Positions 51,890-62,217 of a DNA stretch of 64,000 bases are shown piece by piece. The notes beneath the pieces are model-generated. The model worked only from the letters and a program-made list of their open reading frames with translations, made no database searches and was not told the origin of the DNA. This DNA is from Aurantiacibacter sediminis. Its GTDB lineage: Bacteria; Pseudomonadota; Alphaproteobacteria; Sphingomonadales; Sphingomonadaceae. The stretch lies in the NCBI RefSeq assembly GCF_016019885.1, contig NZ_JAEANY010000001.1, forward strand, positions 1-64,000. The letters run 5' to 3'. A program made the translations under genes and the position numbers. Positions within the stretch are counted from its first letter, which is position 1, and every line of letters starts with the position of its first letter.

Positions 51890-52966
51890 ATGAGCTGGAA
51901 CACATTCGGACGCGTATTTCGCTTTACCACCTGGGGAGAAAGCCACGGGCCTGCGCTGGGCGTGGTGGTGGACGGCTGCCCGCCAGGGATTGCGCTCTCC
52001 GAAGAACATATCCAGCCGTTCCTCGATGCGCGGAAACCCGGGCAGAACCGCTTCACCACCCAACGGCGCGAGGCGGATGAAGTGCGCATCCTGTCAGGCG
52101 TGTTCGACGGGCGCACCACTGGCACGCCGATCAGCCTGATGATCGAGAATACGGACCAGCGCAGCAAGGATTACAGCGAGGTCGCCAAGGCATACCGCCC
52201 CGGTCACGCCGACTACACCTATGACGCGAAATACGGATTTCGCGATTACCGCGGCGGCGGCAGATCAAGTGCGCGTGAGACTGCAGCGCGGGTGGCGGCA
52301 GGTGCGATTGCGCGGCTTGTCATTCCGGAAGTCACCATCACCGGCTGGACCGAGGCCATCGGCCCGCATTCCATAGACTATGCCAATTTCGATGCAGAGC
52401 AGACCCGCTCCAACCCGTTCTTCTGCCCCGATGCGGAAGCCGCAAGGGCATGGGAAGGCGTGATCGATGCGACGCGCAAGGCCGGGTCGTCGCTCGGGGC
52501 GACAGTCGCTTGCGAAGCACGCGGCGTGCCCGCCGGTTGGGGCGCACCGATCTATGCCAAGCTCGACAGCGAACTCGCCGCTGCGATGATGACGATCAAT
52601 GCCACCAAAGGCGTCGAAATCGGCGACGGTTTTGCTGCGGCGAGACTCTCAGGCGAAGAGAATGCCGACACGATGCAACCGGGCGAGAATGGCGAGATTG
52701 CCTTTGGTGCGAACCATTCCGGGGGTACGGCGGGGGGCATCTCCACCGGCCAACCGGTGCTCACCCGCGTGGCGTTCAAGCCCACCAGTTCCATCCTGAC
52801 GCCGGTCGATACGATCACGAAGGAAGGCGAAGCGACCCAAATCCAGACCAAAGGCCGGCACGATCCCTGCGTCGGCATCCGCGGCGTTCCGGTGGTCGAA
52901 GCAATGATGGCGCTAGTACTCGCGGATCAGAAGCTGCTGCACCGCGCTCAAATGGGTGAGCGATAA
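51890..52966 (+). CDS. aroC: Chorismate synthase
   Basis: Last step of the shikimate pathway, 358 aa from ATG 51890, using reduced FMN to make chorismate from EPSP. Conserved blocks are [20 protein letters not shown] (with the catalytic His), [40 protein letters not shown] and [19 protein letters not shown]. Upstream sequence in the same frame has no similarity. Chorismate made here feeds the prephenate branch served by pheA. It is divergent from ruvA. Confidence 0.96.
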   Translation: MSWNTFGRVFRFTTWGESHGPALGVVVDGCPPGIALSEEHIQPFLDARKPGQNRFTTQRREADEVRILSGVFDGRTTGTPISLMIENTDQRSKDYSEVAKAYRPGHADYTYDAKYGFRDYRGGGRSSARETAARVAAGAIARLVIPEVTITGWTEAIGPHSIDYANFDAEQTRSNPFFCPDAEAARAWEGVIDATRKAGSSLGATVACEARGVPAGWGAPIYAKLDSELAAAMMTINATKGVEIGDGFAAARLSGEENADTMQPGENGEIAFGANHSGGTAGGISTGQPVLTRVAFKPTSSILTPVDTITKEGEATQIQTKGRHDPCVGIRGVPVVEAMMALVLADQKLLHRAQMGER

Positions 52967-53013
52967 CTCGCGTCTATACCTTTTGGATTGGCGCGAAAGG
53001 CCAGTCTCTTTTC

Positions 53014-53039
53014 GGAACTGCACTGCGCTGGCCCGCGTT
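53014..53039 (+). promoter_or_regulatory. Putative EcfG-type promoter before the Na+/H+ antiporter
   Basis: GGAAC (53014-53018), 17 bases, CGTT (53036-53039), matching the EcfG -35/-10 pattern. The predicted start near 53046 is about 46 nt upstream of GTG 53092. This would place the antiporter in the general stress regulon. Confidence 0.55.
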
Positions 53040-53091
53040 TCATGCGCAAATCCACCGAGGTGAGTGAGGGCTGAGGCAACAGGGTGACGGC

Positions 53092-54384
53092 GTGATTGAT
53101 CCCAAGGATATTGTTTATCTGGCGATTGGCCTCGCGCTGTTTGGCCTGTCATCCATACCGCTGGCATGCGGGAAGCGCTTTATCAGCGTTCCGACCATGT
53201 ATGTCGCAGCAGGCGCGCTGCTGGCGTTGACGCCGTTTGCGGTGCCTATGCCCGATCCGCTCGATGGCTATCTCTCGCTGCGCGTGGTCGAACATGCGAC
53301 CGAGCTCATCGTGATCATCGCGCTTGCAGCTGCCGGGCTGGCCGTGGACCGGCAGGCAGGGGGCGCAGAATGGCAGCATAGCTGGGCGTTGCTAGGCCTC
53401 ACCATGCCGCTCACCATCATTGGTATTTATGTGCTTGGCACATGGACCGGGCTGAGCGTGGGCGCGGCCCTGCTGCTGGCCGCATCGCTTGCACCGACTG
53501 ATCCGGTGCTGGCGCGGTCGGTCGCAGTCGAAGGGCCGAATGAAGGGGATGAAGACGATGTGCGCGTCTCCCTCACCACAGAGGCAGGCCTAAACGATGG
53601 TCTCGCCTTCCCCTTTGTGTGGCTGGCCATCGGCGTGGCGGAGTTTGCTGGTGACGGCCTGTTCGATAGCCTTGCAGGCGTGGCGCAGGATTGGCTGCTG
53701 ATGGATGTGCTGTGGCGGATCGCGGCAGCCGTCGGGATCGGCTGGTGCATCGGGCTGCTGTCAGGCAAATTCGTCACCAGCAAATATGGCGATATGGAGA
53801 ACGATGGTGAGAACGCGGGCCTCGTGTTTCTCGGCACGACCTTCCTCGCTTACGGTGTAACCGAAGCTGCAGAGGGTTATGGCTTCCTGGCCGTCTTCAT
53901 TGCCGCGCGCGCGGGCCGGGCGAACACGCGCGGGACGGAGAATGACGATTACGTTCGCAAGCCGCATGTCTTCGGCGATCAGGCGGAAAAGGTTCTGCTC
54001 GGCATATTGCTTGTCTGGCTCGGCACCTTCGCCGCATCCGGCGTGCTCGAAGGGCTGACCTGGCGCGAAGTCGCGCTGGCGCTGGCCGTCGTGTTCATGC
54101 TGCGACCGGTGGCGGGATATTTGTCGCTGCTCTGCACGCGCGGGACGCATTTCCAGCGCCTCGCCATCGCGTTTTTCGGCATTCGCGGCATGGGCAGCTT
54201 CTTCTATGTCGCATTCGGATTGGCCACAGCGGAAAGCGGCGCGTTCGGCGATCCGGAGCCGATCTGGCGCATCACCGTCATCACCGTGCTCATTTCCATC
54301 GTGGTTCACGGGGCACTGGCGCCGCTAGCAATGGCGCGTGTCGATCGGGAGCGCGCATCGCAGAAAACTCCCGCTACGTCGTGA
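53092..54384 (+). CDS. CPA1-type Na+/H+ antiporter
   Basis: A 430-aa polytopic membrane protein with about twelve helices. It starts with GTG and contains SLAPTDPVLARSVAVEGPNE and RVSLTTEAGLNDGLAFPFVW, the CPA1/NhaP signature with the ion-binding Asp residues, and GIRGMGSFFYVAFGLA near the end. Exchange of Na+ or K+ for H+ is expected. An EcfG-type promoter lies 53 nt upstream of the start. The short hydrophilic C-terminus suggests no RCK domain. It is not in an operon with neighbours. Confidence 0.87.
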   Translation: MIDPKDIVYLAIGLALFGLSSIPLACGKRFISVPTMYVAAGALLALTPFAVPMPDPLDGYLSLRVVEHATELIVIIALAAAGLAVDRQAGGAEWQHSWALLGLTMPLTIIGIYVLGTWTGLSVGAALLLAASLAPTDPVLARSVAVEGPNEGDEDDVRVSLTTEAGLNDGLAFPFVWLAIGVAEFAGDGLFDSLAGVAQDWLLMDVLWRIAAAVGIGWCIGLLSGKFVTSKYGDMENDGENAGLVFLGTTFLAYGVTEAAEGYGFLAVFIAARAGRANTRGTENDDYVRKPHVFGDQAEKVLLGILLVWLGTFAASGVLEGLTWREVALALAVVFMLRPVAGYLSLLCTRGTHFQRLAIAFFGIRGMGSFFYVAFGLATAESGAFGDPEPIWRITVITVLISIVVHGALAPLAMARVDRERASQKTPATS

Positions 54385-54632
54385 CAGTTCGACTGTGAAA
54401 TTTTATTTCGTCGGCGCATTTGCAGATGCAATAATGGCAGTGCACCTTTATCCGGACTGCCCATTAGCTGCGTACGCGAAGCTACCGCGTAAATGATCGA
54501 AAAATCCGATGTTAGCAATCGCACAAAATCGCTGTTGTGCGGCGCAACCAAACCCATATTCCAAACGTTGAGAGTTTAATCGCTGCGTCCGGTCACGGTC
54601 GCAGTCGCACCCAGACATACAGGAGAATTCAC

Positions 54633-55199
54633 TTGGGTATTATCGGAAGCCAGATCAAACCGTTCAAAGCCACCGCTTTCCAGGCTGGCAAGGACTTTTT
54701 CGACATCACTGACGAAGACGTGAAAGGGAAGTGGGCCGTGTTTTTCTTCTACCCGGCGGACTTCACCTTCGTGTGCCCGACCGAGCTGGAAGACATGGGC
54801 GAAAAATACGAAATGCTCCAGAAAATGGGCGTCGAAGTCTATGGCGTGTCGACCGATACCCACTTCAGCCACAAGGCATGGCACGACACCAGCGAGAAGA
54901 TCGGCAAGCTGCAGTTCCCGTTCCTGGGTGACCAGAACCACATCCTCGCGCGCAATTTCGATGTGCTGCGTGAAGAAATGGGCCTTGCCGACCGTGCGAC
55001 TTTCGTCGTCGATCCCGATGGCGTGATCCAGATCATGGAGCAAACCTGTGAAGGCGTTGGCCGCAACGCCAACGAACTGACGCGCAAGATCAAGGCCGCT
55101 CAGTATGTCCGCGAAAACCCTGGCCAGGTGTGCCCGGCCGCATGGGAAGAAGATAGCGAGACGCTGAGCCCGTCGCTAGATCTCGTCGGCAAGATCTAA
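54633..55199 (+). CDS. ahpC: Alkyl hydroperoxide reductase subunit C (peroxiredoxin)
   Basis: Two-Cys peroxiredoxin of 188 aa that reduces H2O2 and organic peroxides. The peroxidatic Cys is in FFYPADFTFVCPTELEDMGE (about 48), the resolving Cys in NPGQVCPAAWEE (about 167), with the helper Thr and Arg positions intact. The start is TTG 54633 with AGGAG upstream, giving the normal MGIIGSQIKPFKA opening. AhpF follows after a hairpin, so AhpC is probably made in excess. No OxyR gene is in the window. Confidence 0.95.
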   Translation: MGIIGSQIKPFKATAFQAGKDFFDITDEDVKGKWAVFFFYPADFTFVCPTELEDMGEKYEMLQKMGVEVYGVSTDTHFSHKAWHDTSEKIGKLQFPFLGDQNHILARNFDVLREEMGLADRATFVVDPDGVIQIMEQTCEGVGRNANELTRKIKAAQYVRENPGQVCPAAWEEDSETLSPSLDLVGKI

Positions 55200-55276
55200 G
55201 CCGATAATCGGTCGCTGCAGGGCACTCTCTCTCCCCCGCCCTGCAGACCCCCCGGGCCGTGACGCCCGGAATAAAG

Positions 55277-55322
55277 AAGGCCCGGAGCATCTCTCCGCCC
55301 TCCCGCTCCGGGCCTTCCACTT
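55277..55322 (+). terminator. Intra-operon hairpin between ahpC and ahpF
   Basis: A 12-bp stem AAGGCCCGGAGC (55277-55288) / GCTCCGGGCCTT (55305-55316) with a 16-nt loop, then CCACTTTTCC. The weak T-run fits partial termination, which would give more ahpC than ahpF message, as is usual for this pair. Confidence 0.65.
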
Positions 55323-55359
55323 TTCCTGAAAACCCGATTTTTCGAAAGGCACCGCGCCC

Positions 55360-56961
55360 ATGCTCGATGCGAACATGACGACACAGCTCAAGACCTATCT
55401 CGGCAATTTGCGCGAGCCGATCACGCTCGTCGGATCGCTGGACGATGGGAAAAAGTCTGCGGATACGCGCGCTTTGCTCGAAGAGATCGCAGCGCTGTCC
55501 GACAAGGTGAGTGCCAGCTTCGATGGCGATGATGCGCGCAAGCCCAGTTTTGCCGTGACCCGCGCTTCGGACGAGACGCGCTCGGTCCGCTTTGCCGGCC
55601 TGCCGATGGGCCACGAGTTTACTTCGCTGGTGCTGGCGCTGCTCTGGGCAGGCGGTCATCCGCCGAAAGTCGAGCAGGATGTGCTCGACACGATCCGCGC
55701 GCTCGATAACGATTTTGATTTCGAGATGTATTTCTCGCTGAGCTGCCACAACTGCCCTGACGTGGTGCAGGCGCTGACGCTCATGGCGCTCGAGAACCCG
55801 CGCATCTCCGCAACGCTTATCGAAGGTGGGACATTCCAGTCCGAAGTCGACGAACGCGATGTGATGGCGGTCCCCTCGACCTATTTGAACGGCGATCTGT
55901 TCTACAACGGGAAGATGAGCCTTGAGGAAATCCTCGCCAAGCTGGACGATGGCGCAGATGCCAAGGCCGCAGAAAAGCTGTCCGCCAAGGAGCCGTTCGA
56001 GGTCCTGGTGATCGGTGGAGGTCCGGGCGGTGTCGCCTCGGCCATTTACACCGCGCGCAAGGGCACTCGCACGGGTATTGCGGCTGAGCGCTTTGGCGGC
56101 CAGCTGAACGATACGCTCGGGATCGAGAATCTGCCCGGCACAGAATATACCGAAGGCCCGAAGCTAACCTCGGATCTCGAACGCCAGGTGGCTGCGCAGG
56201 GCGATATCGACCTGATGAACCTCGCGACAGCCAGCAAGCTGATCCCGGCGGAAACCAAGGGCGGCCTGCACACGGTCGAACTGACAAATGGCGGTACGCT
56301 GAAGGCACGTTCATTGATCCTGTCGACCGGTGCGCGGTGGAAGCAGCTCGGCGTGCCGGGTGAAGAGGAGTACCGGAACAAGGGTGTCGCCTATTGCCCG
56401 CATTGCGATGGCCCGTTGTTCAAGGGCAAGCGCGTCGCCGTGATCGGAGGTGGCAATTCAGGCGTGGAAGCCGCGATCGACCTTGCTGGCGTGGTCGGCC
56501 ACGTCACCGTGATCGAATTTGCCGAGGAATTGCGCGCGGACAAGGTGCTGGTCGACAAGCTGGAAAGCCTTTCCAATGTCGACATCATCACGAGCGCCCA
56601 GACCACCGAAATCACCGGCGATGGCAGCCGCGTTTCGGAGCTGACTTATTTGGACCGCGCGACGGAGAACAGCCATACGCTGGAGCTTGAAGGCGTCTTC
56701 ATCCAGATCGGCCTTGTCCCGAACACCGAATGGCTGAAAAACAGCGATCTCGAACTAAGCCAATATGGCGAAGTCGTGATCGACAGCCACGGTGCGTCCA
56801 ATTTGCCCGGCATCTTTGCCGCAGGCGATTGCACCAATGTGCCGTACAAGCAGATCGTGGTGGCGATGGGCGCAGGCTCCAAGGCGGCGCTTTCCGCTTT
56901 CGACTACCTCATCCGCAACGAAGCATCGCCGCAGGAGGAGCGGGTTCTGGAGCCCGCATAG
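55360..56961 (+). CDS. ahpF: Alkyl hydroperoxide reductase subunit F
   Basis: NAD(P)H-dependent disulfide reductase that recharges AhpC, 533 aa. The N-terminal double-thioredoxin domain carries [14 protein letters not shown] (CHNC at about 130); the flavin domain has [20 protein letters not shown], the redox pair in [20 protein letters not shown], and a C-terminal [20 protein letters not shown]. Both disulfide centres are intact. It lies 160 nt after ahpC with a hairpin between. A terminator follows before katG. Confidence 0.94.
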   Translation: MLDANMTTQLKTYLGNLREPITLVGSLDDGKKSADTRALLEEIAALSDKVSASFDGDDARKPSFAVTRASDETRSVRFAGLPMGHEFTSLVLALLWAGGHPPKVEQDVLDTIRALDNDFDFEMYFSLSCHNCPDVVQALTLMALENPRISATLIEGGTFQSEVDERDVMAVPSTYLNGDLFYNGKMSLEEILAKLDDGADAKAAEKLSAKEPFEVLVIGGGPGGVASAIYTARKGTRTGIAAERFGGQLNDTLGIENLPGTEYTEGPKLTSDLERQVAAQGDIDLMNLATASKLIPAETKGGLHTVELTNGGTLKARSLILSTGARWKQLGVPGEEEYRNKGVAYCPHCDGPLFKGKRVAVIGGGNSGVEAAIDLAGVVGHVTVIEFAEELRADKVLVDKLESLSNVDIITSAQTTEITGDGSRVSELTYLDRATENSHTLELEGVFIQIGLVPNTEWLKNSDLELSQYGEVVIDSHGASNLPGIFAAGDCTNVPYKQIVVAMGAGSKAALSAFDYLIRNEASPQEERVLEPA

Positions 56962-56985
56962 GGCTCGCCAGAAGCAAAAAACTGC

Positions 56986-57019
56986 AAGGCCCGTCCGGAT
57001 CAGCCGCGGCGGGCTTTTT
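56986..57019 (+). terminator. Terminator after ahpF
   Basis: GCCCG (56989-56993) pairs with CGGGC (57010-57014), followed by TTTTT. The flanking A and T bases can extend the stem with one mismatch. It separates ahpF from katG. Confidence 0.65.
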
Positions 57020-57173
57020 GCATCTTGGCGATGTGCAGCACCGCTTCATCGAAAGAACGGCTGATCCGATCATTGAGTGCCAACTAATCGATTGGACTAA
57101 TGAAGGCCGACAGTCCATTCCTGCATCATCAGGGGACATACGAGTCCCGATTATTGGAGAGAGGAACACTACA

Positions 57174-59390
57174 ATGGACGCAAAGACCGGTTCAATTTCA
57201 GGCGGATGTCCCTTCCACGGCGATGGCGGCGTGCGCGATTTGCTCGGCCGGACCAATCGGGATTGGTGGCCTGATGCGCTGCAGCTCGACATTCTCACCC
57301 AGCAGGGCCGCAGCGCAGACCCGATGGACGAGAAATTCGACTATGCAGAGGCGTTCAACACGGTCGATTATAACGCTCTGAAAGCAGATATCACTGCCTT
57401 GATGACCGACAGCAAGGAATGGTGGCCTGCCGATTACGGGCATTACGGCCCCTTCTTCATCCGCATGGCATGGCACGCAGCCGGCACATATCGCACCGGC
57501 GATGGGCGTGGCGGCTCTTCCAGCGGACAGCAGCGCTTTGCTCCGCTTAACAGCTGGCCGGACAATGGCAATCTCGACAAGGCGCGCCGCCTGCTTTGGC
57601 CGATCAAGCAGAAATACGGCAAGAAGATCAGCTGGGCTGACCTGTTCATCCTGACCGGCAATGTCGCCATCGAAAGCATGGGCGGCCCGGTCTTCGGCTT
57701 TGGCGGTGGGCGTGCAGACGTCTATGAGCCCGAAACCGTGTATTGGGGCACCGAAGAAGAGTGGGTCGACGAAGGCGTTGAAACCCGCATCATCCCCGAC
57801 GAGGGCAAGGCGCTGGAAAACCCGCTCGCGGCGATCCAGATGGGCCTTATCTATGTCAATCCGGAAGGTCCGGGCGGCAATCCCGATCCACTTCAGTCTG
57901 CCCGCGACATGCGCGAGACTTTCGCCCGCATGGCTATGAATGACGAAGAAACCGTCGCTCTCACCGCTGGCGGTCACGCCTTCGGCAAGGCGCATGGTGC
58001 AAAGCCTGCCGATTCCTTCGGCGGCGCGCCGGAAAGCGAAGTCCTTGCGCTGCAGGGTTTTGGCTGGCTGCACGATGAGGAAGAAATCGCCGCTGGCAAT
58101 ATCACCACTTCGGGCATCGAAGGCGCGTGGACGCCCAACCCGACGCAGTGGGGTGGCGACTATTTCCGTCTGCTGTTCAAATATGATTACGAGCTTGTCG
58201 AAAGTCCGGCAGGCGCGAAGCAGTGGCAGCCGGTGAACCCGGATGAGGAAGACATGGCGCCCGATGCGCGCGATCCTTCCAAGAAGGTGCCGACCATGAT
58301 GACCACCGCCGACATGGCGCTGAAGATGGACCCGGATTATCGCAAGATTTCGGAGCGCTTCCGCGATGATCAGGCCGCGCTGGACGATGCCTTTGCGCGT
58401 GCATGGTTCAAGCTGTGCCACCGCGATCTGGGCCCGAAAGCCTGCTATCTCGGCCCGGAAGTTCCGGCAGAAGACCTGATCTGGCAGGATCCAACCCCCG
58501 CTGGCACGACCCCGTCCGACAGCGATGTATCGAGCTTCAAATCGGCAGTGCTCGATAGCGGGCTGACCGTCTCCGAACTGGTGAAGGCGGCTTGGGCCTC
58601 GGCCTCGACCTTCCGCAATTCGGACCGCCGCGGCGGTGCCAATGGTGCGCGTGTTCGCCTTGCCCCGCAAAAGGACTGGGCGGCGAACGATCCGGAGGAG
58701 CTCAGCAAAGTCCTCGGCAAGCTCGATGAACTGCGCGGTTCGCTATCGATGGCCGATGCCATCATGCTGGCTGGTGCGGCGGCTGTCGAGAAGGCAGCCA
58801 AGGATGGCGGTTTCGACGTGCATGTCGATGTCACCACCGGGCGCGGCGATGCCACCGAAGAGCATACCGATGCCGAAAGCTTCGAGCCGCTCGAGCCCTT
58901 CGCCGATGGTTTCCGCAACTACCTGAAGACCAAGGCCAATGTGAAGACCGAAGACATGCTGGTGGACAAGGCTCACCTGCTCGGCCTGTCCATTCCGGAA
59001 ATGACGGCGCTGGTCGGCGGCATGCGCGCGCTTGGCGCGGTCAGCCATCATGCCGAGCATGGCGACCGGATCGGAGTGCTGACGGATCGCCCGGGCGTGC
59101 TGTCCAACGACTTCTTCACCAACCTGCTCGACATGGGCACGAAATGGGAAGTGGTCGATGAAAGCGGCGACGAGGAATTTGTCGGCCGTGACCGCGACAG
59201 TGGCGATGAAAAATATCGCGCCACCCGCACCGATCTCGTCTTCGGATCGAACTCGCAGCTGCGCGCGATTTCCGAAGTATATGCCGAGAATGGCGGGGAA
59301 AAACGCTTCGTCGATACGTTCGTGCGTGCATGGATCAAGGTGATGGACGCAGATCGGTTTGACATCCGCTACGCAAAGTATAGTGGCTGA
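57174..59390 (+). CDS. katG: Catalase-peroxidase
   Basis: Bifunctional haem enzyme of 738 aa that decomposes H2O2. The distal pocket [20 protein letters not shown] contains the Trp of the Met-Tyr-Trp adduct and the catalytic His and Arg; the Tyr is in [19 protein letters not shown]; the proximal haem His is in [20 protein letters not shown]. Both the active N-terminal and the degenerate C-terminal halves are complete. The ATG follows GGAGAGAGGAA. A terminator follows. It adds to ahpCF and sodB as an oxidative stress block, though with its own promoter. Confidence 0.97.
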   Translation: MDAKTGSISGGCPFHGDGGVRDLLGRTNRDWWPDALQLDILTQQGRSADPMDEKFDYAEAFNTVDYNALKADITALMTDSKEWWPADYGHYGPFFIRMAWHAAGTYRTGDGRGGSSSGQQRFAPLNSWPDNGNLDKARRLLWPIKQKYGKKISWADLFILTGNVAIESMGGPVFGFGGGRADVYEPETVYWGTEEEWVDEGVETRIIPDEGKALENPLAAIQMGLIYVNPEGPGGNPDPLQSARDMRETFARMAMNDEETVALTAGGHAFGKAHGAKPADSFGGAPESEVLALQGFGWLHDEEEIAAGNITTSGIEGAWTPNPTQWGGDYFRLLFKYDYELVESPAGAKQWQPVNPDEEDMAPDARDPSKKVPTMMTTADMALKMDPDYRKISERFRDDQAALDDAFARAWFKLCHRDLGPKACYLGPEVPAEDLIWQDPTPAGTTPSDSDVSSFKSAVLDSGLTVSELVKAAWASASTFRNSDRRGGANGARVRLAPQKDWAANDPEELSKVLGKLDELRGSLSMADAIMLAGAAAVEKAAKDGGFDVHVDVTTGRGDATEEHTDAESFEPLEPFADGFRNYLKTKANVKTEDMLVDKAHLLGLSIPEMTALVGGMRALGAVSHHAEHGDRIGVLTDRPGVLSNDFFTNLLDMGTKWEVVDESGDEEFVGRDRDSGDEKYRATRTDLVFGSNSQLRAISEVYAENGGEKRFVDTFVRAWIKVMDADRFDIRYAKYSG

Positions 59391-59453
59391 CGCATTGGTT
59401 TAACGGCCAAAGCCCGGAGAGCTTGCCCCCCAAGTATTCTTCGGGTCGCTGGG

Positions 59454-59487
59454 AGGCCCCTGGCAGCTTGCTGTCAGGGGTCTTTTC
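59454..59487 (+). terminator. Rho-independent terminator after katG
   Basis: CCCCTGGCAG (59457-59466) / CTGTCAGGGG (59471-59480) forms a 10-bp stem with one G-U pair and a CTTG loop, followed by TCTTTTCCTTT. Confidence 0.82.
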
Positions 59488-59516
59488 CTTTCTGTCGTCC
59501 GTCTCGAAGGCTTCGT

Positions 59517-60137
59517 ATGGCCACGCCCTCTACCACTTCCACCACCGCCCGTGCGCTCGCCGTACTGATCGTGATTGTCGCGCTGGGCAGTGTGGCAATG
59601 CAAGTAGGGCTGAACATGCGCGACGGAGCGAGCCTTGCGGAAGTGCTGGCAGGGATGAGTCGCTACTTCACCATTCTTACCAATGTGCTGGTGGCCGCGA
59701 CGTTTGCACTGGTCGCTGCAAACAGAGCCGTTTCGCCGCGTTGGCTGCTATGCATGGCTTCGGCCATTGCCGGGGTCGGAATCGTCTATCATGCAGCTCT
59801 GGCGCGATATCTCACCCATGAGGGCTGGGAAATCATCGCCGATCAGGGCGTGCATACCGCCGCGCCGATGCTGACGGTGATGTGGTTTATCGCGCTGATT
59901 CCGAAACGCATAGTGCGTTGGCGCGACGTGCCACTCGTCGTGATCTGGCCGATGCTTTATTGCTTCTATGCGCTGGGACGGGGAAGCCTGACGGGTGATT
60001 ATGTGTACTTCTTCATCGATGCGAATACGCTGAGCGTCACGCAGATGACGGCGAATATCGCCGGGCTGACGGTGTTTTTCGCACTGCTGGGTGCAGCATG
60101 CGTCTGGTTCGTAAAATTGCGGCCCGCGCGGCGTTAG
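59517..60137 (+). CDS. Pr6Pr family membrane protein
   Basis: A 206-aa protein with six predicted helices. MSRYFTILTNVLVAATFALV and the His/Asp-rich turn HEGWEIIADQGVHTAAPMLT, then YFFIDANTLSVTQM, match the 'FAR-17a/AIG1-like' Pr6Pr family, some members of which in animals hydrolyse branched fatty esters. The conserved Thr and His positions are present, so a hydrolase role is possible but untested for bacteria. Its stop shares TTAG with the convergent LytTR gene. Confidence 0.82.
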   Translation: MATPSTTSTTARALAVLIVIVALGSVAMQVGLNMRDGASLAEVLAGMSRYFTILTNVLVAATFALVAANRAVSPRWLLCMASAIAGVGIVYHAALARYLTHEGWEIIADQGVHTAAPMLTVMWFIALIPKRIVRWRDVPLVVIWPMLYCFYALGRGSLTGDYVYFFIDANTLSVTQMTANIAGLTVFFALLGAACVWFVKLRPARR

Positions 60138-60931
60138 AACCAACCTGCATCCTTCAGCGGCGCGACATTTGCACGGCTGACCGGGGCCTCTATGCCATTG
60201 TCCAGCACCAACCGTACGTTGCGACCCTCTCGCTTAACATCGGCGACCGAACCGCGCGCGACCCACCAGCTGCGATGGACCTGTTCGCCTTCCATCCCGT
60301 CCAACTCTGCCACCGCATCGCGCATTCGCAGCAACACCAATTCACTGCCGAGCGCGGTGTAGGCGCGGACGTAATGGTCCTCCATCTCCAGCGCGATCAG
60401 CTGCGTGCCAAGCTCCGGAGGCAGGCGGTCGAGGAAGCGTGCTGGCGAGGGCGTTTCCGTTTGCGACACAATTGTCGAAGGCGTCGAAGCTGGTTCAACA
60501 GAGGGCTGCGCCTGCCGCTGGATCAACTGATTTGCCAGCGCGATGAGCGCGCCAATCATCGCCACATAGACATAATGCGTCATAGCAACATCGAGGCCGG
60601 GCCAGCCCCACCGCTCCGGTCCGCGCTGGATCATCCACACCACGGCCGCCATGGGAACGGATGAAATCAATACTCCGGCAATTCGCAACGCCCATGCGGG
60701 AAGCTGGAGTATCGGCGCGAGGCGCTGGGCGAGAGTGTCGATAGGTGCGTAGAGCGCATATCCCAGCACCGCAAAACCGATCCACACAACCAGCCTTATC
60801 GGCAATGGATCGTTGAAGCTGCCGAATGGCCCGATCAGCGCGAGCACCACGCCGATTGCCACCATGGTGGCGAGATCGACCAGCAATCGGCTGACGAAAG
60901 GCTTCTGATCGCGCGGCGTGCTCGTGCTCAT
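60134..60931 (-). CDS. Membrane-anchored LytTR DNA-binding protein
   Basis: A 265-aa regulator from ATG 60931. Four hydrophobic helices in the first 140 residues (for example TMVAIGVVLALIGPF and VWIGFAVLGYALYAPIDTLA) are followed by a LytTR domain: LIALEMEDHYVRAYTALGSE, LVLLRMRDAVAELDGM and VHRSWWVARGSVADVKREGR. LytTR proteins bind direct repeats upstream of target genes. Having it tethered in the membrane suggests direct sensing. Its targets are unknown; no LytTR repeats were recognised nearby. Confidence 0.87.
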   Translation of the reverse strand: MSTSTPRDQKPFVSRLLVDLATMVAIGVVLALIGPFGSFNDPLPIRLVVWIGFAVLGYALYAPIDTLAQRLAPILQLPAWALRIAGVLISSVPMAAVVWMIQRGPERWGWPGLDVAMTHYVYVAMIGALIALANQLIQRQAQPSVEPASTPSTIVSQTETPSPARFLDRLPPELGTQLIALEMEDHYVRAYTALGSELVLLRMRDAVAELDGMEGEQVHRSWWVARGSVADVKREGRNVRLVLDNGIEAPVSRANVAPLKDAGWF

Positions 60932-61086
60932 GGTCGCAAGCCTAGCGCCCGTTCGCGCTTCGTAAAGTGGCAATCAGGCGTAAATCCGCGCTTTTCACGC
61001 ATGCGCCGCACCGCTGCCGCAAATGGCATTGCCCGCAAATGGGCATGAGGCAGACAGGGTCTCGACACATCACAGGGAGACCTCAC

Positions 61087-61641
61087 ATGACAACCGCCAC
61101 TGCCAATCCGCTGCAATTCTTCAATCCCTTCCACCGCCCCGCAGGCGCGCTGGACCTCGGTCCTTGGATCAAGGGGCTGGTGATCCTGTCGGGCACTTTC
61201 ATGACGGCCATGTGCGTGCTGGCGATCGGCAAGGCCGCGCTCGGCCTGTCGGGCGACCTGCCGCATCTCAGGCACTTCGTCATCATGTTTCATGTCAGCA
61301 CCGTGCTGCCCTGCGTGCCGCTGGGTCTTTACCTGCTGCTCGCCCCGAAAGGCACGCCGATGCACAAACAGCTGGGCATGCTGTGGCTCACGCTGATGGT
61401 CGTCACCGCACTCAGCACGCTGTTTATCCATGACGGCATGCGCCTGTCCTGGATCCACATTTTCGTGCCGCTGACCCTGCGCGCCGCCTGGCTGACGATT
61501 TCCAAGGCTCGCCGTGGCGATATCAAGGGACACCGGAATGAGATTGTGAGCCTTTATCTCGGCGCGCTGATGATCCCCGGCATCTTCGCATTCGTCATCG
61601 AAGGCCGCATGATGAACGCCATGCTTTTCGGCTGGGGCTGA
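61087..61641 (+). CDS. DUF2306 family membrane protein
   Basis: A 184-aa protein with about four helices, from ATG 61087 with AGGGAG upstream. FVIMFHVSTVLPCVPLGLYL, PMHKQLGMLWLTLMVVTALS and DGMRLSWIHIFVPLTLRAAW carry the conserved His residues of DUF2306 (His in 'HR..G'), and KGHRNEIVSLYLGALMIPGI follows. No function is established for the family. It converges with the Smr gene. Confidence 0.82.
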   Translation: MTTATANPLQFFNPFHRPAGALDLGPWIKGLVILSGTFMTAMCVLAIGKAALGLSGDLPHLRHFVIMFHVSTVLPCVPLGLYLLLAPKGTPMHKQLGMLWLTLMVVTALSTLFIHDGMRLSWIHIFVPLTLRAAWLTISKARRGDIKGHRNEIVSLYLGALMIPGIFAFVIEGRMMNAMLFGWG

Positions 61642-61644
61642 GCC

Positions 61645-62217
61645 TCAGCGTCGCCGCTTGAGCACGATATAAAGCGCACCCTCGCCCCCGTGGCGGCGGT
61701 GCGCCTTTCGTATGGCGGCAATATCGGAGGCGTGCTGACCCGCAGCCAGCCAGTCGAGGATTTTCGCGCGGATCGCGCCGCGCTTGCTAGAGCGGTCCGC
61801 TGCATCGACCGGGCGCGACTTGCCGGTCACCACCAGCACCAGCCGCGCGCCCATGGCTTTGGCCTGCACAAGCCCGTCATTCAGCCGCACATAGGCCTGA
61901 TCGAGCGTGTGACCGTGCAGGTCGAGCGAGAAGTCAGGTTCGGTTGCCGTACGCGAAAGTCGGCGCTCCCAATGCGAATCGAGACCGTGGGGAGCTTGCG
62001 TTGCAAGCGGTTGTGGTGCGGAAACGGTCTGCGGCCTGTCTCGCACACTGCCGGGAACGGGACGCGGAGTAGCGGGCTGCACAGGCTTCTTCGGTTTGGC
62101 CGTGGATGGCGATGCAGGTTTGACAGTTTGCCGACCGGGATGCAGCGGCGTGACCGTGCTCGCGACCTTGTTCCATAGCGCAGCCTCTTCGGGCGAAAGG
62201 CCGCGCGGTGCGCTCAT
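61645..62217 (-). CDS. Smr domain protein
   Basis: A 190-aa protein with a Pro/Thr-rich linker (about 20-95) and a C-terminal Smr domain: FSLDLHGHTLDQAYVRLNDG (LDLHG motif), LVVTGKSRP and HRRHGGEGALYIVLKRR (GGxGA region). Smr domains have nuclease or nucleic-acid-binding activity; here there is no MutS fusion. It overlaps mltA by 4 nt (ATGA). The tim44-mltA-smr order is a conserved sphingomonad arrangement. Confidence 0.9.
   Translation of the reverse strand: MSAPRGLSPEEAALWNKVASTVTPLHPGRQTVKPASPSTAKPKKPVQPATPRPVPGSVRDRPQTVSAPQPLATQAPHGLDSHWERRLSRTATEPDFSLDLHGHTLDQAYVRLNDGLVQAKAMGARLVLVVTGKSRPVDAADRSSKRGAIRAKILDWLAAGQHASDIAAIRKAHRRHGGEGALYIVLKRRR

Noticed and set aside
54385-54632. OxyR operator upstream of ahpC
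   Set aside because: Some dyad-like sequence is present but nothing matches the four-part ATAG/CTAT spacing well enough to call.
57198-58670. 490-residue minus-strand frame opposite katG
   Set aside because: Antisense to a complete catalase-peroxidase and without recognisable motifs.
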